From Catellatospora sp. IY07-71 (GTDB taxonomy: Bacteria > Actinomycetota > Actinomycetes > Mycobacteriales > Micromonosporaceae), in NCBI RefSeq assembly GCF_018326265.1, contig NZ_AP023360.1, forward strand, positions 1,603,501-1,667,500: DNA of 64,000 bases. Direction: 5' to 3'. Made by a program: the position numbers and the translations under genes. The notes beneath the pieces were generated by a model, which worked only from the letters and a program-made list of their open reading frames with translations, made no database searches and was not told the origin of the DNA. Position 1 is the stretch's first letter, and every line of letters begins with the position of its first letter. Positions 38,580 to 47,593 of the stretch are shown piece after piece.

Positions 38580-41233
38580 CAGCTCTCTCCCGCTTCGAAG
38601 GAACCGAGCCGGAGCACCTCACCGAGGCGCAGCCGGCGGTTGAACAGGGTTTCCACCGCGAGCGCGGTCAGCATTCCGATCAGCACCAGCGCCACCGCGG
38701 CGCCGGCCACCAGCGGGTCGAAGGCGACCCCGACCGTGATCCCGTCGGTGAACGTGTCGAGGCCCAGCGCGGGGGCGATGAGCCGCGGCATCGCCACGCC
38801 CACCGCCGCGCCGGTCAGCACCGCCACGGTGACCACCGGCATCAGCTCCACCAGCAGCAGGCCGCGGCCCTGGCCCCGGGTCAGGCCCATGGTCCGCAGC
38901 CGGGACAGCACGGTGCCGCGGCCCCGGGCGCCGGAGACGACGGCGAAGCCGATCGCCAGCAGGGCGAGCACCACACCGGTGCCCGCGCCGATGGCGAACG
39001 CGAAGGTGATCACCGCGTTGACGCTCGTCTCATCCAGGCTCGCGCGGGTCTGGTCCCAGGTCGTCACCTGCGTGACCGGCTCGTACGCCTTCGCGCGGTA
39101 GCCGGTGCTCGCCCAGCGCTCCTGCCCGGCGTCGCCCACCGCGCGCAGCGCCTGCGGGTCCGGGTCGCCCGCCAACAGGTAGCCGCTGGGCAGCAGCGCC
39201 TGCCGGCTGTCCGCCGGGAACGCCTGCCAGGGCAGCACGACGAAGTTCGTCGCGCCGTTGGCGATCGGCGGGAACCCGTCGACCACCGCGGCCACCGAGA
39301 AGTCGTAGAACCGGCCGCGCAGCGTCACCATGGGCTTGCCGTCGCCGATCTGCTTCGCGGCTCCGGGCGAGACCAGGGCCGGGATGACCGGGCTCTGGCC
39401 CGCCTCGGTGAACGCCGCGGGCGGGGTGACCTCGACCCCGGATTCGGCCAGCACCTTCGCGTAGGCCGGGCCGTCCAGCACCAGCGCGTACACCGTGCCC
39501 TTGCGCTGCTGGTCGACGGCCAGGTCGCCGGCCGACTCGACCATGTAGGGGGCCACCGCGGTCACCCCGGGCACGGCGGCCAGCTCGGTGGCCGTCCGCT
39601 CGTCGAAGTAGTAGCCGTCGACCTTGACGTCCGCGGCCATCCGCAGGTCCGTGGCGCGGTCGCGGCCGGAGTCGATGGTGCCCGCGACGGCCACGCTGAA
39701 CACCGCGGTGCTCACCGCGACGACCAGCACGGCCACCGGGCCGATCACGGCGCCCGCGGTGCGGCCCGCCCGGGACAGGCCCAGGAAGCCGACCGCGCCC
39801 CGGCGGCGTACGGCCAGCCGGCCCAGCCAGGCGACCACCGGCGGGATCACCCGCACCATGGCCACCGCCGCGCCCGCGGCCAGCAGCGCGGGCACCGCCG
39901 CCAGGTAGACGTCGACCTCACCGGACTCGCTCAGGCCGCGCTCGCGCAGCAGCCATACGCCCGCCCCGGCGAGCACCAGCAGGCTCAGCTCGGCGGTGCG
40001 CCGCTTCAGGCCCACCCGGGTGCTCGCCACGTCGGCGCGCTCGCCGGAGAACGACGGGTCGCGCGAGGTGCGCATGGTCATCACCGGCACGGCCAGCACC
40101 GCCAGCGCGGTGAACACGGCCAGCACCGGCCAGGTGGCCGCGGGCCGCCCCGGCACCGCCGTGCCGGCCAGCGCCCCGACGATCGCGGCGGGCACCACGA
40201 GCAGCGATTCCAGCAGGGTGTACGACCCGATGGTCAGGATCGCCCCGCCCCGGGCCCGCAGCAGCGCGAACTCGGCCCGCCGCCGGCTCACCAGCACACG
40301 CGCGGCCAGCAGCACCAGCCCGGCCAGGGTGACCAGCGCGCCCACCTGCACCACGGCGAGCAGCGCCTGGGCGGCGCGGGCGCGCTCGGCGAACCGGGCC
40401 AGCGCGGTGTCCAGGCCGGTCGTCAGCGACGACTCGATGCCCTGCCGCCGGGCGACGTTGGCCGCCTCGACCACGGCGGGCAGCACGGCCATGTCGAGCG
40501 TCGCGGTGTCGATGCGGTAGCGCCACTCGTAGACGACCGGCGCCAGCTTCTCCAGCAGGGCCAGCCCGGCCTGGTCGGAGAAGACCACCGCGCGGTACGG
40601 GTCGCCGTCGTCGTTGGGCAGGTAGGCCCGGAGGCCGGTCGGCATCGGCTCCCAGTAGGTGCCGTTCTCGTCGTGCGGCTCGATGATGCCGACGACCTCC
40701 ATCGGCACCCGGTCGTGGAAGCGGAAGGTGCTGCCGACCCGCTGCTCCAGCTGCTCGGCGTTCCACTTGGTGAGCACGACCTCGACCGTGCGGTTCTCGC
40801 CCGGCTGGGTGTGCGGCCACCGGCCCTCGACCAGGTCGGCCTGCTCCTCCAGCCCGCTGCCGGCGCGGACGCTGAACAGCGGCGGGGTGCGTTCCGGCAG
40901 GCCGGTGCCGCGTACGAACGACTCGTCCTGCACCGTCGCCAGGGCCCACCAGGACTGCGTGACGCGCTCCCGCAGGGCGGGGTAGAGGACCGCCTGCTGC
41001 TGCTCCAGGCGCCGCTGCGGGTCCCAGTTGGCGTTCTCCGGCTTCGTCGCGCGGTAGGTGAGGTCACGGGAGGTGTAGCTGAGGGGCGAGACGTCGTTGC
41101 GCAGGCCGTCGTCGGTCAGCTGGTTGGCGACCCGCGGCGCGCCGAGCGCGAGCAGGCCGGCCGCGAGCGTGAGCACCCCCAGCAGGGCCAGGGGCCCGGC
41201 TCCGGCCCGTACCCGGGCGATCCAACCCTTCAC
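38579..41233 (-). CDS. FtsX-like ABC permease, 884 residues
   Basis: Starts GTG 41233, overlapping the upstream stop by 4 bases. Layout: an N-terminal helix (about 13-32), a large extracellular MacB-like domain (about 35-290), a block of helices with a LLRARGG cytoplasmic motif near 330, a second extracellular domain (about 530-725), and three terminal FtsX helices including RGTVLSRLRTMGLTRGQGRGLL. This two-fold layout matches large actinobacterial FtsX permeases. Substrate unknown; antibiotic or lipid export is possible. Confidence 0.88.
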   Translation of the reverse strand: MKGWIARVRAGAGPLALLGVLTLAAGLLALGAPRVANQLTDDGLRNDVSPLSYTSRDLTYRATKPENANWDPQRRLEQQQAVLYPALRERVTQSWWALATVQDESFVRGTGLPERTPPLFSVRAGSGLEEQADLVEGRWPHTQPGENRTVEVVLTKWNAEQLEQRVGSTFRFHDRVPMEVVGIIEPHDENGTYWEPMPTGLRAYLPNDDGDPYRAVVFSDQAGLALLEKLAPVVYEWRYRIDTATLDMAVLPAVVEAANVARRQGIESSLTTGLDTALARFAERARAAQALLAVVQVGALVTLAGLVLLAARVLVSRRRAEFALLRARGGAILTIGSYTLLESLLVVPAAIVGALAGTAVPGRPAATWPVLAVFTALAVLAVPVMTMRTSRDPSFSGERADVASTRVGLKRRTAELSLLVLAGAGVWLLRERGLSESGEVDVYLAAVPALLAAGAAVAMVRVIPPVVAWLGRLAVRRRGAVGFLGLSRAGRTAGAVIGPVAVLVVAVSTAVFSVAVAGTIDSGRDRATDLRMAADVKVDGYYFDERTATELAAVPGVTAVAPYMVESAGDLAVDQQRKGTVYALVLDGPAYAKVLAESGVEVTPPAAFTEAGQSPVIPALVSPGAAKQIGDGKPMVTLRGRFYDFSVAAVVDGFPPIANGATNFVVLPWQAFPADSRQALLPSGYLLAGDPDPQALRAVGDAGQERWASTGYRAKAYEPVTQVTTWDQTRASLDETSVNAVITFAFAIGAGTGVVLALLAIGFAVVSGARGRGTVLSRLRTMGLTRGQGRGLLLVELMPVVTVAVLTGAAVGVAMPRLIAPALGLDTFTDGITVGVAFDPLVAGAAVALVLIGMLTALAVETLFNRRLRLGEVLRLGSFEAGES

Positions 41234-44200
41234 CGGTCAGCTCCGATCCGCAGCTGGGCGGCGGCCAGCCGCTGCCGCATCGTGGTCGCGACGAGCCCGG
41301 CCAGCACCAGGGTGATGGCGAGCAGGATCGCCGCCGTGCCGAGCACTGGCGGCCAGTCCGTCGTGGTGAGCGCGGGCGGCACGGGCCGGCTCGCGCTCGG
41401 GGTGAGGATCACCAGCGGGCCGGTGGTCCGCGCGACGAACATGCCCACCAGCAGGCCGACGGCCACGCCGAGCCCGGCCAGGAACGCCTGCTCGATCATC
41501 AGGGCACGGGCCAGCAGGTTCGGCGTGGCGCCGAGGGTGTTGAGCACGGCCAGCTCGGCGACCCGCCGCCGGGCGGTGGCCCGCACGTCGACCGCGACGC
41601 CGACCAGGGCCAGCCCGATCGCGCCCAGCGCCGCGATGAACAGCGCGATACGCGCACCGGCGCCGAACGGGTCGTCTGCGGCGTGCAGCGCCAGGGCGTG
41701 CCGGTCGATGGTGAGCAGGTTGGGCAGCGAGGCGGCCGCGGCGGCGGCCTCGGCGTGCCGGGCCGGGTCGGTACGCAGCCACCACTCGCTGATGACCGGG
41801 ATCCGGGGGGCACCCTCCCGCTGCAGGTGAGCGGCGAGCGCGGGCATGTCGACCAGCAGCGCGGCGGGCTCCAGCCCGCCGGGCAGCGCGGTGGCCTCGC
41901 CGGTCACGTGCACCGTCGTGGTGACGCCCCACAGCGGGACGTCCACCTTCGCGCCGACCTGGGTGTGCAGCGCGGCGAGCGCCTCCGGGGTGGCCAGCAC
42001 GGGCACGGTGACGGGCGGGGCGTCGGGTCGCAGCGTGAACGTGTACGGCACGTTGACCGCGCCGCCCGGATCCATCATGTCGACCCGGGCGCCGTCGCCG
42101 GTCACCGCGACCTTGACCTCGCCGTGGCTGCCCGGAACGCCCCAGCTGCCACCCGGCAGGCCGAGGTCGAGCGGGACCGCGGCGCCGGTCGCGGCGACGG
42201 TGGACAGCCCGGTGAGCTCCCAGGTGATGCGCAGCCCGAAGGGCATGTCGGGCCCGTCGGTAGCGAAACCGGTCAGCCGCAGCCCGGCCGTGTCCGGCAC
42301 CGGCACGTCGAACGCGTACCCGTCGGCGTCGTCGCTCTCGGCGAGCGGCACCACGTGCACGCCGCCGTGCTCGTCGGTGAACAGGGCAGAGCTCGCCTCC
42401 CGGGGCCGGGCCAGGAAGTCCTGCCCGTTCGCGGTGACGCGGACCGAGCCGCGCAGCGACTTCGTCCCGGCCGGCACGGCCACGCCCGGCGCCTGCCGGC
42501 TCTCCGCGGTCAGCGCGGCGGTCAGCGCGTGGATGTCACCCATGTCCGCCCGCATCCGCAGCACGTCGCCGGCGGCCGCGGCGTCGAGTGCGAGCAGCGA
42601 GACCGCTGTCTCCCGCTCGCCCGCGGTCAGCGTGGTCCGCCAGGCGGGCAGCGCGGCGGCGACGCCGGGCAGCGCGGCGACCTGGCTCACCCGCTGGCGC
42701 GGGGCGATCCAGGACGTCTCGGTCAGGCGCAGGTCCGCGCCCGTGGTGTGGTCGGCCTGGTCCAGCTGGGACTGCCGGGCGGTCGCGGCGAGCGTCCAGG
42801 CCAGCGTGCTGACCGCGACGCTCAGCGCCAGCAGCAGCACCGGCCCGGCGTGCGGGCGGCGGCCGGCCTGCCATACGCCGAGCTGGGCGGCGAACCAGGA
42901 CCTGCGGTCGACCTGGCGCTCCAGCAGCCGGGTCAGCGGCGGCAGCAGGCGCAGCGCGACGACCGCGCCGGCCAGCACGCCGAGCGGCCCGGCGGCGGCC
43001 AGCATCGGGTCGATGCCCAGCTCGCCGGCGACCCCGGACAGCGGGGAGTCGTACTGCCGCAGCTGGAACCAGGCGAGCACGGCGAAGCCGATGAGCGCGA
43101 GGTCCAGACCGGCGCGCTGGGCCACGGCGGTGCGGCTGGGCCGGGAACGGGCGGCCAGGTCGGCCACGTAGGTGCCGCCGCCGCGCAGCGCGGGCAGTAG
43201 CATGGCCAGCACGCAGCCGAGCCCGGCGGTCACCGCGACGCCGACGGTGAGAGGGCTGATGCCGCCCTCCAGGCGCAGCCCGATGGCCGCCAGCGCGGGC
43301 ACCCGCTCGGCGAGCTTGAGCAGCGGCGCGACCAGCAGCGGGGCGAGCACGGCACCCGGGGCCGCGATCAGCAGCGCCTCCCACGCGGCGAGCCCGGCGA
43401 GCTGGCCGCGGGACGCGCCGCGGGCACGCAGCAGTGCGGTCTCCGCCCGGCGGCCTTCGGTGAGCAGCGCCGCCAGCAGGATCAGGGCGTACCCGCCGAG
43501 GATCGAGATGAGCAGGAGCGGGGTGAGCAGGTCGGAGCGGCCGACGAGGCTGGCCTGCTGGATGCGGTCGACCAGGCGTTCCAGGTGCGTCGAGGCCTGG
43601 CCGCCCTCGCCGTAGCCCAGTTCCTTGGGCACCTCGCCGAGGGTGGTCACGGCGCCGCGGGCGGCGACGAGTTCGGACAGCAGCGCCCGGGACAGGTCGG
43701 GGGTGACCACCCAGCCGCTGTTGCCGAGGTAGGACCAGCCGTCGAAGAAGTCCTCCCGGTTGAGCACCAGCGGGCCGTACGTGTTGCGGCCCGGCTCGAC
43801 GCCCTCGGCGATCTCCGGCACGAGCAGCCAGTACGGGTCGTCGGCGGTCAGCGGCGCGAACACGCCGACGACCTCGACCTCCTGGACCTTCTTGGTGATG
43901 CCGTTGGTCATCCGCACCCGGGAGCCGGTCTTGAGGCCCAGCGCGTGCGCGGCGGCCTCGCCGACGACGGTCTGCGGCACCTGCGCGCCGGTCTGCGGCC
44001 AGCTGCCGGAGACGAGCCGGGCGTGCGCGGCGAGGTCCTCCAGGAACATGACCCGGGCGTAGACGACGCCGTAGGAGTCGGCCACCGCGTCCCCGGTGTC
44101 GCCGTTGAAGCGCAGGCCGCTGGCGTACCCGGCGGCGGTGACCGAGAGGCGGGTGTCGCCGAACCGGCGCGCGAACGACTCGCGCAGCTTGGCGTCCGTG

Positions 44201-44463
44201 GCGGTCCACGACTCGGCGGAGAACGACTTGCCGACGTCCTCCCCGGTGGAGACCCAGCCGCTGCCGCCCGTGCGCGAGGGCAGCCGGATCTGGATCGCCC
44301 GTTCGTCCGGCGGCGCCGCGGCGACGGCCGCCCGGCCGCCCGCCTCGATCACCGCGCCGCTGTAACTCGCCAGTGCCACCAGCAGCGTGGTCGAGATCAG
44401 CGCTGCCGCAGCCGCGGCTGTCAACAGGCCCTTCGCGCTGTAGGCCCGCCGACGTCCCAGCAT
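41230..44463 (-). CDS. FtsX-like ABC permease, 1077 residues
   Basis: ATG 44463 with AAGGAGGC six bases upstream; the frame is open to 44490. Same plan as its downstream partner: an N-terminal helix (KGLLTAAAAAALISTTLLVALASYSGAV), a large extracellular domain, a helix block with ALLRARGASRGQLAGLAAWEALL, a second extracellular domain of about 330 residues, and terminal helices with ELAVLNTLGATPNLLARALMIEQAFL. Two unlike permeases and two unlike ATPases suggest a heterodimeric exporter. A TetR gene lies 90 bp upstream. Confidence 0.88.
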   Translation of the reverse strand: MLGRRRAYSAKGLLTAAAAAALISTTLLVALASYSGAVIEAGGRAAVAAAPPDERAIQIRLPSRTGGSGWVSTGEDVGKSFSAESWTATDAKLRESFARRFGDTRLSVTAAGYASGLRFNGDTGDAVADSYGVVYARVMFLEDLAAHARLVSGSWPQTGAQVPQTVVGEAAAHALGLKTGSRVRMTNGITKKVQEVEVVGVFAPLTADDPYWLLVPEIAEGVEPGRNTYGPLVLNREDFFDGWSYLGNSGWVVTPDLSRALLSELVAARGAVTTLGEVPKELGYGEGGQASTHLERLVDRIQQASLVGRSDLLTPLLLISILGGYALILLAALLTEGRRAETALLRARGASRGQLAGLAAWEALLIAAPGAVLAPLLVAPLLKLAERVPALAAIGLRLEGGISPLTVGVAVTAGLGCVLAMLLPALRGGGTYVADLAARSRPSRTAVAQRAGLDLALIGFAVLAWFQLRQYDSPLSGVAGELGIDPMLAAAGPLGVLAGAVVALRLLPPLTRLLERQVDRRSWFAAQLGVWQAGRRPHAGPVLLLALSVAVSTLAWTLAATARQSQLDQADHTTGADLRLTETSWIAPRQRVSQVAALPGVAAALPAWRTTLTAGERETAVSLLALDAAAAGDVLRMRADMGDIHALTAALTAESRQAPGVAVPAGTKSLRGSVRVTANGQDFLARPREASSALFTDEHGGVHVVPLAESDDADGYAFDVPVPDTAGLRLTGFATDGPDMPFGLRITWELTGLSTVAATGAAVPLDLGLPGGSWGVPGSHGEVKVAVTGDGARVDMMDPGGAVNVPYTFTLRPDAPPVTVPVLATPEALAALHTQVGAKVDVPLWGVTTTVHVTGEATALPGGLEPAALLVDMPALAAHLQREGAPRIPVISEWWLRTDPARHAEAAAAAASLPNLLTIDRHALALHAADDPFGAGARIALFIAALGAIGLALVGVAVDVRATARRRVAELAVLNTLGATPNLLARALMIEQAFLAGLGVAVGLLVGMFVARTTGPLVILTPSASRPVPPALTTTDWPPVLGTAAILLAITLVLAGLVATTMRQRLAAAQLRIGADR

Positions 44464-44553
44464 GGCGCCTCCTTGGCTCCCGATCACCAACCTCTGTAGA
44501 AGCAGGGAGGAGCCTTGACCGGTTCACACGCCGTGACGGCTGTTACCGGACCG

Positions 44554-45183
44554 TTATGGCTGGTGAGGCGGTTCGCCCCTTTCATCCGGTGGTAGGACCC
44601 CTGCGGTGAGCTGGGCAAAGGCAGAGCGGCGCTGGATCGCCAGGTCGCGGGACTGCCCGGCGGCCCACGACCACAGCGCGCTGTCCCAGGCAGCCTGCGC
44701 CGCACCCGCCACCAGCAGCGGGTACGGGTGCGTCTCGGCCCTGCCGCAGCGCCCGGCCACGAACACGCTCACCAGCCGCCGCAACTCCTCGCTGAGGACG
44801 AGGTACGTGCTCAGCAGCGACGGCTGCTCGCTGAGCAGGGCGAGCCGGGCGCGGAGCTGGTCCAGCTCGGCCTCGTCGGTGATGTCGGCCGCGTCCAGCA
44901 CCGCGCGCACCGACTCCAGCGGAGGCTCGTCGGCGGGCCGTGCCGCCAGCGCGCCGCGCAGCTGGTCCACCCGCTCGTGCCCGACGTCGCCGAAGAGCAC
45001 GTGCTGCTTGGAGGAGTAGTAGCGGAAGAAGGTGCGCACCGAGACGCCCGCCTCGGCGGCGATCTCCTCGACCGTGGTGTGCTCGTAGCCCCGGCGGGCG
45101 AACAGGGCGAGCGCCGCCTGCTCCAGCGCCGCCCGCGTGTGCTGTTTGTGCTGTTCCCGCCGGTTGATCACCCGTCCGGTCAT
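44554..45183 (-). CDS. TetR-family repressor
   Basis: 209 residues from ATG 45183. The N-terminal helix-turn-helix is complete: TRAALEQAALALFARRGYEHTTVEEIAAEAGVSVRTFFRYYSSKQHVLFGD. The C-terminal ligand domain is not of a type I recognise. It is in line with the FtsX-type exporter genes that begin 90 bp downstream, so it most likely controls them and may be cotranscribed. No clear palindrome was found in the gap. Confidence 0.9.
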   Translation of the reverse strand: MTGRVINRREQHKQHTRAALEQAALALFARRGYEHTTVEEIAAEAGVSVRTFFRYYSSKQHVLFGDVGHERVDQLRGALAARPADEPPLESVRAVLDAADITDEAELDQLRARLALLSEQPSLLSTYLVLSEELRRLVSVFVAGRCGRAETHPYPLLVAGAAQAAWDSALWSWAAGQSRDLAIQRRSAFAQLTAGVLPPDERGEPPHQP

Positions 45184-45278
45184 TCACTCATCTTCCAAGC
45201 GCGGGCCCGCACCGGTCAAAGTGCGGTCCGCCACCGGGAGACGACGGGCATTGGTCGATATAGCAGCATTCACGTTAT

Positions 45279-45854
45279 ATGCACCGCTACCGTCGGACCA
45301 TGGTTGCCCATCGGCTGGTGCGGAACCTGGCCGGTGCCGTCGCGGTGCTGGCAGCGCTGTTGATAGTGGTCTTCGGGCTGCCCGCCCTGAACCGGGCCGT
45401 GCCCACCGACCGCTCCCTCGCCGGACCGCGCTACGACGTGGGGGCGGGTGTCACCGTCGCACCACCGGCCGGCGCCCGGGTGGACGCGAGCAAGACCCGG
45501 CCCGGCAGCGAGCGCGCCACGGTGATGTTCCTGGTGGGCGACGTGCGCTATCTCATCGTGGTGCAGCCGTTCGACGGGCCGATCGGGGAGGCGGCGGAGA
45601 AGCTGCGTACGAAGATCAAGGCGACGCAGGGTTACCAGGTCACCGGGAACGAGGGCGGCATCCGCACGACCGGCGGCCTGGCCGGCGTGGCCGGCGGCTA
45701 CACCGCGCCGGGGCGCAGCGGCCGCTACGCCGTGTTCCTGGCCGGCGAGCACTCCATCGAGGTGACCGTCAGCGGCGCCCAGCTGGAGCTGCAACGCGAG
45801 CTGGCCGGCATCGACGGCTCGATCAGCTCCATCACCTACGGCGGTGACCGGTGA
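45279..45854 (+). CDS. Membrane-anchored hypothetical protein
   Basis: 191 residues from ATG 45279, or 184 from ATG 45300; neither has a clear ribosome-binding site. One N-terminal hydrophobic helix (LAGAVAVLAALLIVVFGLPAL) is followed by an extracytoplasmic alpha/beta domain of about 140 residues with no motif I know. Its stop overlaps the PrsW-type gene by 4 bases (GTGA), so the two are probably made together. A role as partner or substrate of that protease is a guess from context only. Confidence 0.75.
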   Translation: MHRYRRTMVAHRLVRNLAGAVAVLAALLIVVFGLPALNRAVPTDRSLAGPRYDVGAGVTVAPPAGARVDASKTRPGSERATVMFLVGDVRYLIVVQPFDGPIGEAAEKLRTKIKATQGYQVTGNEGGIRTTGGLAGVAGGYTAPGRSGRYAVFLAGEHSIEVTVSGAQLELQRELAGIDGSISSITYGGDR

Positions 45855-47170
45855 CGGTGGCGGGGCGCTCCCGGCGCTGGCGCTTCTCGGTGCGCCCGAC
45901 CCCGCGGGCCGCGCGCGCCCTGAAGTCGCTCCAGCTGCCCGCGTTCTGGCTGCTGGGCCTGATCCTGCTGGCGGGGATGGCCCGGCTGCTGGAGATCCTG
46001 CGCGCCGACCTGGCCCGCTTCCCGGTGGCGACCACCTCGGCGATCGTCCTGTTCGCCCTGTACGCCGTGCCGTTCTGGCTCTTCATCGCGTCCATGGACT
46101 TCCTGGAACGGGAGCCGCCGCTGCTCATGGCGACCGCGTTCGCCTGGGGCGGCGCGGTGGCCACCACCGCCGCCATCCCGGGCACCCAGGCGCTGCACGA
46201 CCTGGTCGCCAAGCTGATCTCACCCGCGTTCGCGGCGGCCTGGGGCTCGGCCATCGCCGGGCCGACCGTCGAGGAGCTGCTCAAGGCGCTCGGCGTGGTG
46301 ATGATCGTGCTGGTCGCCCGCAAGCAGATCAACAGCGTGCTGGACGGCATGGTGTACGGCGCCCTGATCGGGCTCGGCTACCAGGTGGTCGAGGACATCG
46401 TGTTCGCGGTGAACGCGGTGGCGCTGCGCGGGCAGGGCGACGGGGTGGGCCCGGTGGTGGCCACGTTCTTCCTGCGCGGCTTCCTGGCCGGGCTGTGGAG
46501 CCACACCCTGTTCACGGCGCTGGCCGGAGCGGGCATCGCCTGGTTCGTGGTGCGCACCGACAAGCCGCTGTGGTGGCGGCTCGGGGGCCTGGGCCTCGGG
46601 CTCGGCCTGGCCTGGCTCACCCACTTCGTCTGGAACTCGCCGCTGTTCGCCGACGGCCTCGGCTCCGGCGCGGCCGGGGTGCTGCTCGGCATGCTCGGCA
46701 AGGGCCTGCCCGCGCTCGCCATGGTGCTCGCCCTGCTCTGGGTCGCCCGGCACCGGGAGGCGCACTACTACGTGGCGCAGCTGGCACGACTGCAGGACCC
46801 GCGCATCGCCACCCCGGGCGAGCTGCAGATCATGGGCCACGGCCACCTGCGCGCCGACGCCCGGCGCTACGGCCGGGCCCGCGGCGGCCGCGCCGGGGAG
46901 CGGGCGGTGCGCGGGCTGCAGACCGCCCAGGCCCGGCTGGCCGTCGAGCTGAGCCGGGTGGACCGCATCTCGCCCGGCGACGAGCTGCTCGTGCACTGCC
47001 GCGACGAGGTGCTCGCGCAGCGGCAGCGCCTGGTCGACCTCGGCCACCCCGAGGCCGTCGTCTCACCCATGCGCCCCGCCGTGCCCCGCGTGGTTGTCCT
47101 CGGCATCCTCTTCGCGACCGCCCTCTTCCTCCTCATCTGGCAGGCCATCAAAACCATGAACGCCGCCTAG
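45851..47170 (+). CDS. PrsW-family intramembrane metalloprotease
   Basis: 439 residues from GTG 45851. At least eight transmembrane helices. PrsW motifs are present: FLEREPPLLM after the second helix, the catalytic GPTVEELLKALGV (EExxK) near residue 140, GMVYGALIGLGYQVVED near 178 and a helix with LWSHTLFTALAGAG (His) near 217. A C-terminal cytoplasmic helical region (about 300-405) precedes one last helix. PrsW proteases cut anti-sigma factors inside the membrane in Bacillus; the target here is unknown. Confidence 0.9.
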   Translation: MTVAGRSRRWRFSVRPTPRAARALKSLQLPAFWLLGLILLAGMARLLEILRADLARFPVATTSAIVLFALYAVPFWLFIASMDFLEREPPLLMATAFAWGGAVATTAAIPGTQALHDLVAKLISPAFAAAWGSAIAGPTVEELLKALGVVMIVLVARKQINSVLDGMVYGALIGLGYQVVEDIVFAVNAVALRGQGDGVGPVVATFFLRGFLAGLWSHTLFTALAGAGIAWFVVRTDKPLWWRLGGLGLGLGLAWLTHFVWNSPLFADGLGSGAAGVLLGMLGKGLPALAMVLALLWVARHREAHYYVAQLARLQDPRIATPGELQIMGHGHLRADARRYGRARGGRAGERAVRGLQTAQARLAVELSRVDRISPGDELLVHCRDEVLAQRQRLVDLGHPEAVVSPMRPAVPRVVVLGILFATALFLLIWQAIKTMNAA

Positions 47171-47186
47171 CCCGCGCTGCCGGGCG

Positions 47187-47244
47187 CAGTTTCGGGGAAA
47201 CTGCGCTCATTCCGGCTGCGATTCGTGCAGTTTCCCGGAAACTG
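47187..47244. repeat. CAGTTTC-N3-GAAACTG repeat pair, 41-bp period
   Basis: CAGTTTCGGGGAAACTG at 47187-47203 and CAGTTTCCCGGAAACTG at 47228-47244, starting 41 bp apart. Each is a 7-bp stem with a 3-base loop. The motif and spacing match the repeat at 23206-23299, about 24 kb away. Confidence 0.8.
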
Positions 47245-47271
47245 CCGCACGCCCGCCGGGCCCCGGGGACG

Positions 47272-47310
47272 GAGAAGGGCCGCTCCCCAGGGTGGGGGGC
47301 GGCCCTTCTC
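47272..47310. terminator. 17-bp hairpin between PrsW-type gene and convergent small gene
   Basis: Arms GAGAAGGGCCGCTCCCC (47272-47288) and its near-complement (47294-47310) with a 5-base loop and one imperfect pair. Confidence 0.8.
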
Positions 47311-47320
47311 GTGGGTGTCT

Positions 47321-47557
47321 TCAGTTGGGGGCGTGGCCGCCGTCGCCGTCGACCGTGATGTCCGGCGTGCCGTCCTGGTCGAGGTCGACCAGCGTGATGT
47401 CGACGTCGCCGTCGCCGTCGGTGTCGAACTGGAACAGGTCCGCCTTGCCGTCGCCGTCGGTGTCCGCCACCCAGACGTCGGCCTTGCCGTCCTGGTTGGT
47501 GTCGCCCGTGATCAGGTCGCGGCGGTCGTCGCCGCGGGTCTCCACCGTCTCGCTCAT
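47321..47557 (-). CDS. Small DxDxDG-repeat (calcium-binding type) protein
   Basis: 78 residues from ATG 47557 with AGAAGGAG upstream. After a short head come five repeats of about 11-12 residues, each with an acidic loop: DTNQDGKAD, DTDGDGKAD, DTDGDGDVD, DLDQDGTPD and a final DGDGG. This is the spacing of EF-hand-like thrombospondin type 3 or dockerin-type Ca2+ loops. There is no signal peptide, which is odd for such repeats. The next gene upstream on the same strand is the substrate-binding lipoprotein, 36 bp away. Confidence 0.8.
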   Translation of the reverse strand: MSETVETRGDDRRDLITGDTNQDGKADVWVADTDGDGKADLFQFDTDGDGDVDITLVDLDQDGTPDITVDGDGGHAPN

Positions 47558-47593
47558 GACTACTCCTTCTCGGGGGACTTTCAGGGCACCACG

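Noticed and set aside
38525-41830. Long 1101-residue open frame on the plus strand, opposite the FtsX-type permease genes
   Set aside because: It lies wholly antisense to two clear permease and ATPase genes. Its product is a His/Arg/Gln/Ala-rich string with no domains, as expected for GC-rich shadow frames.
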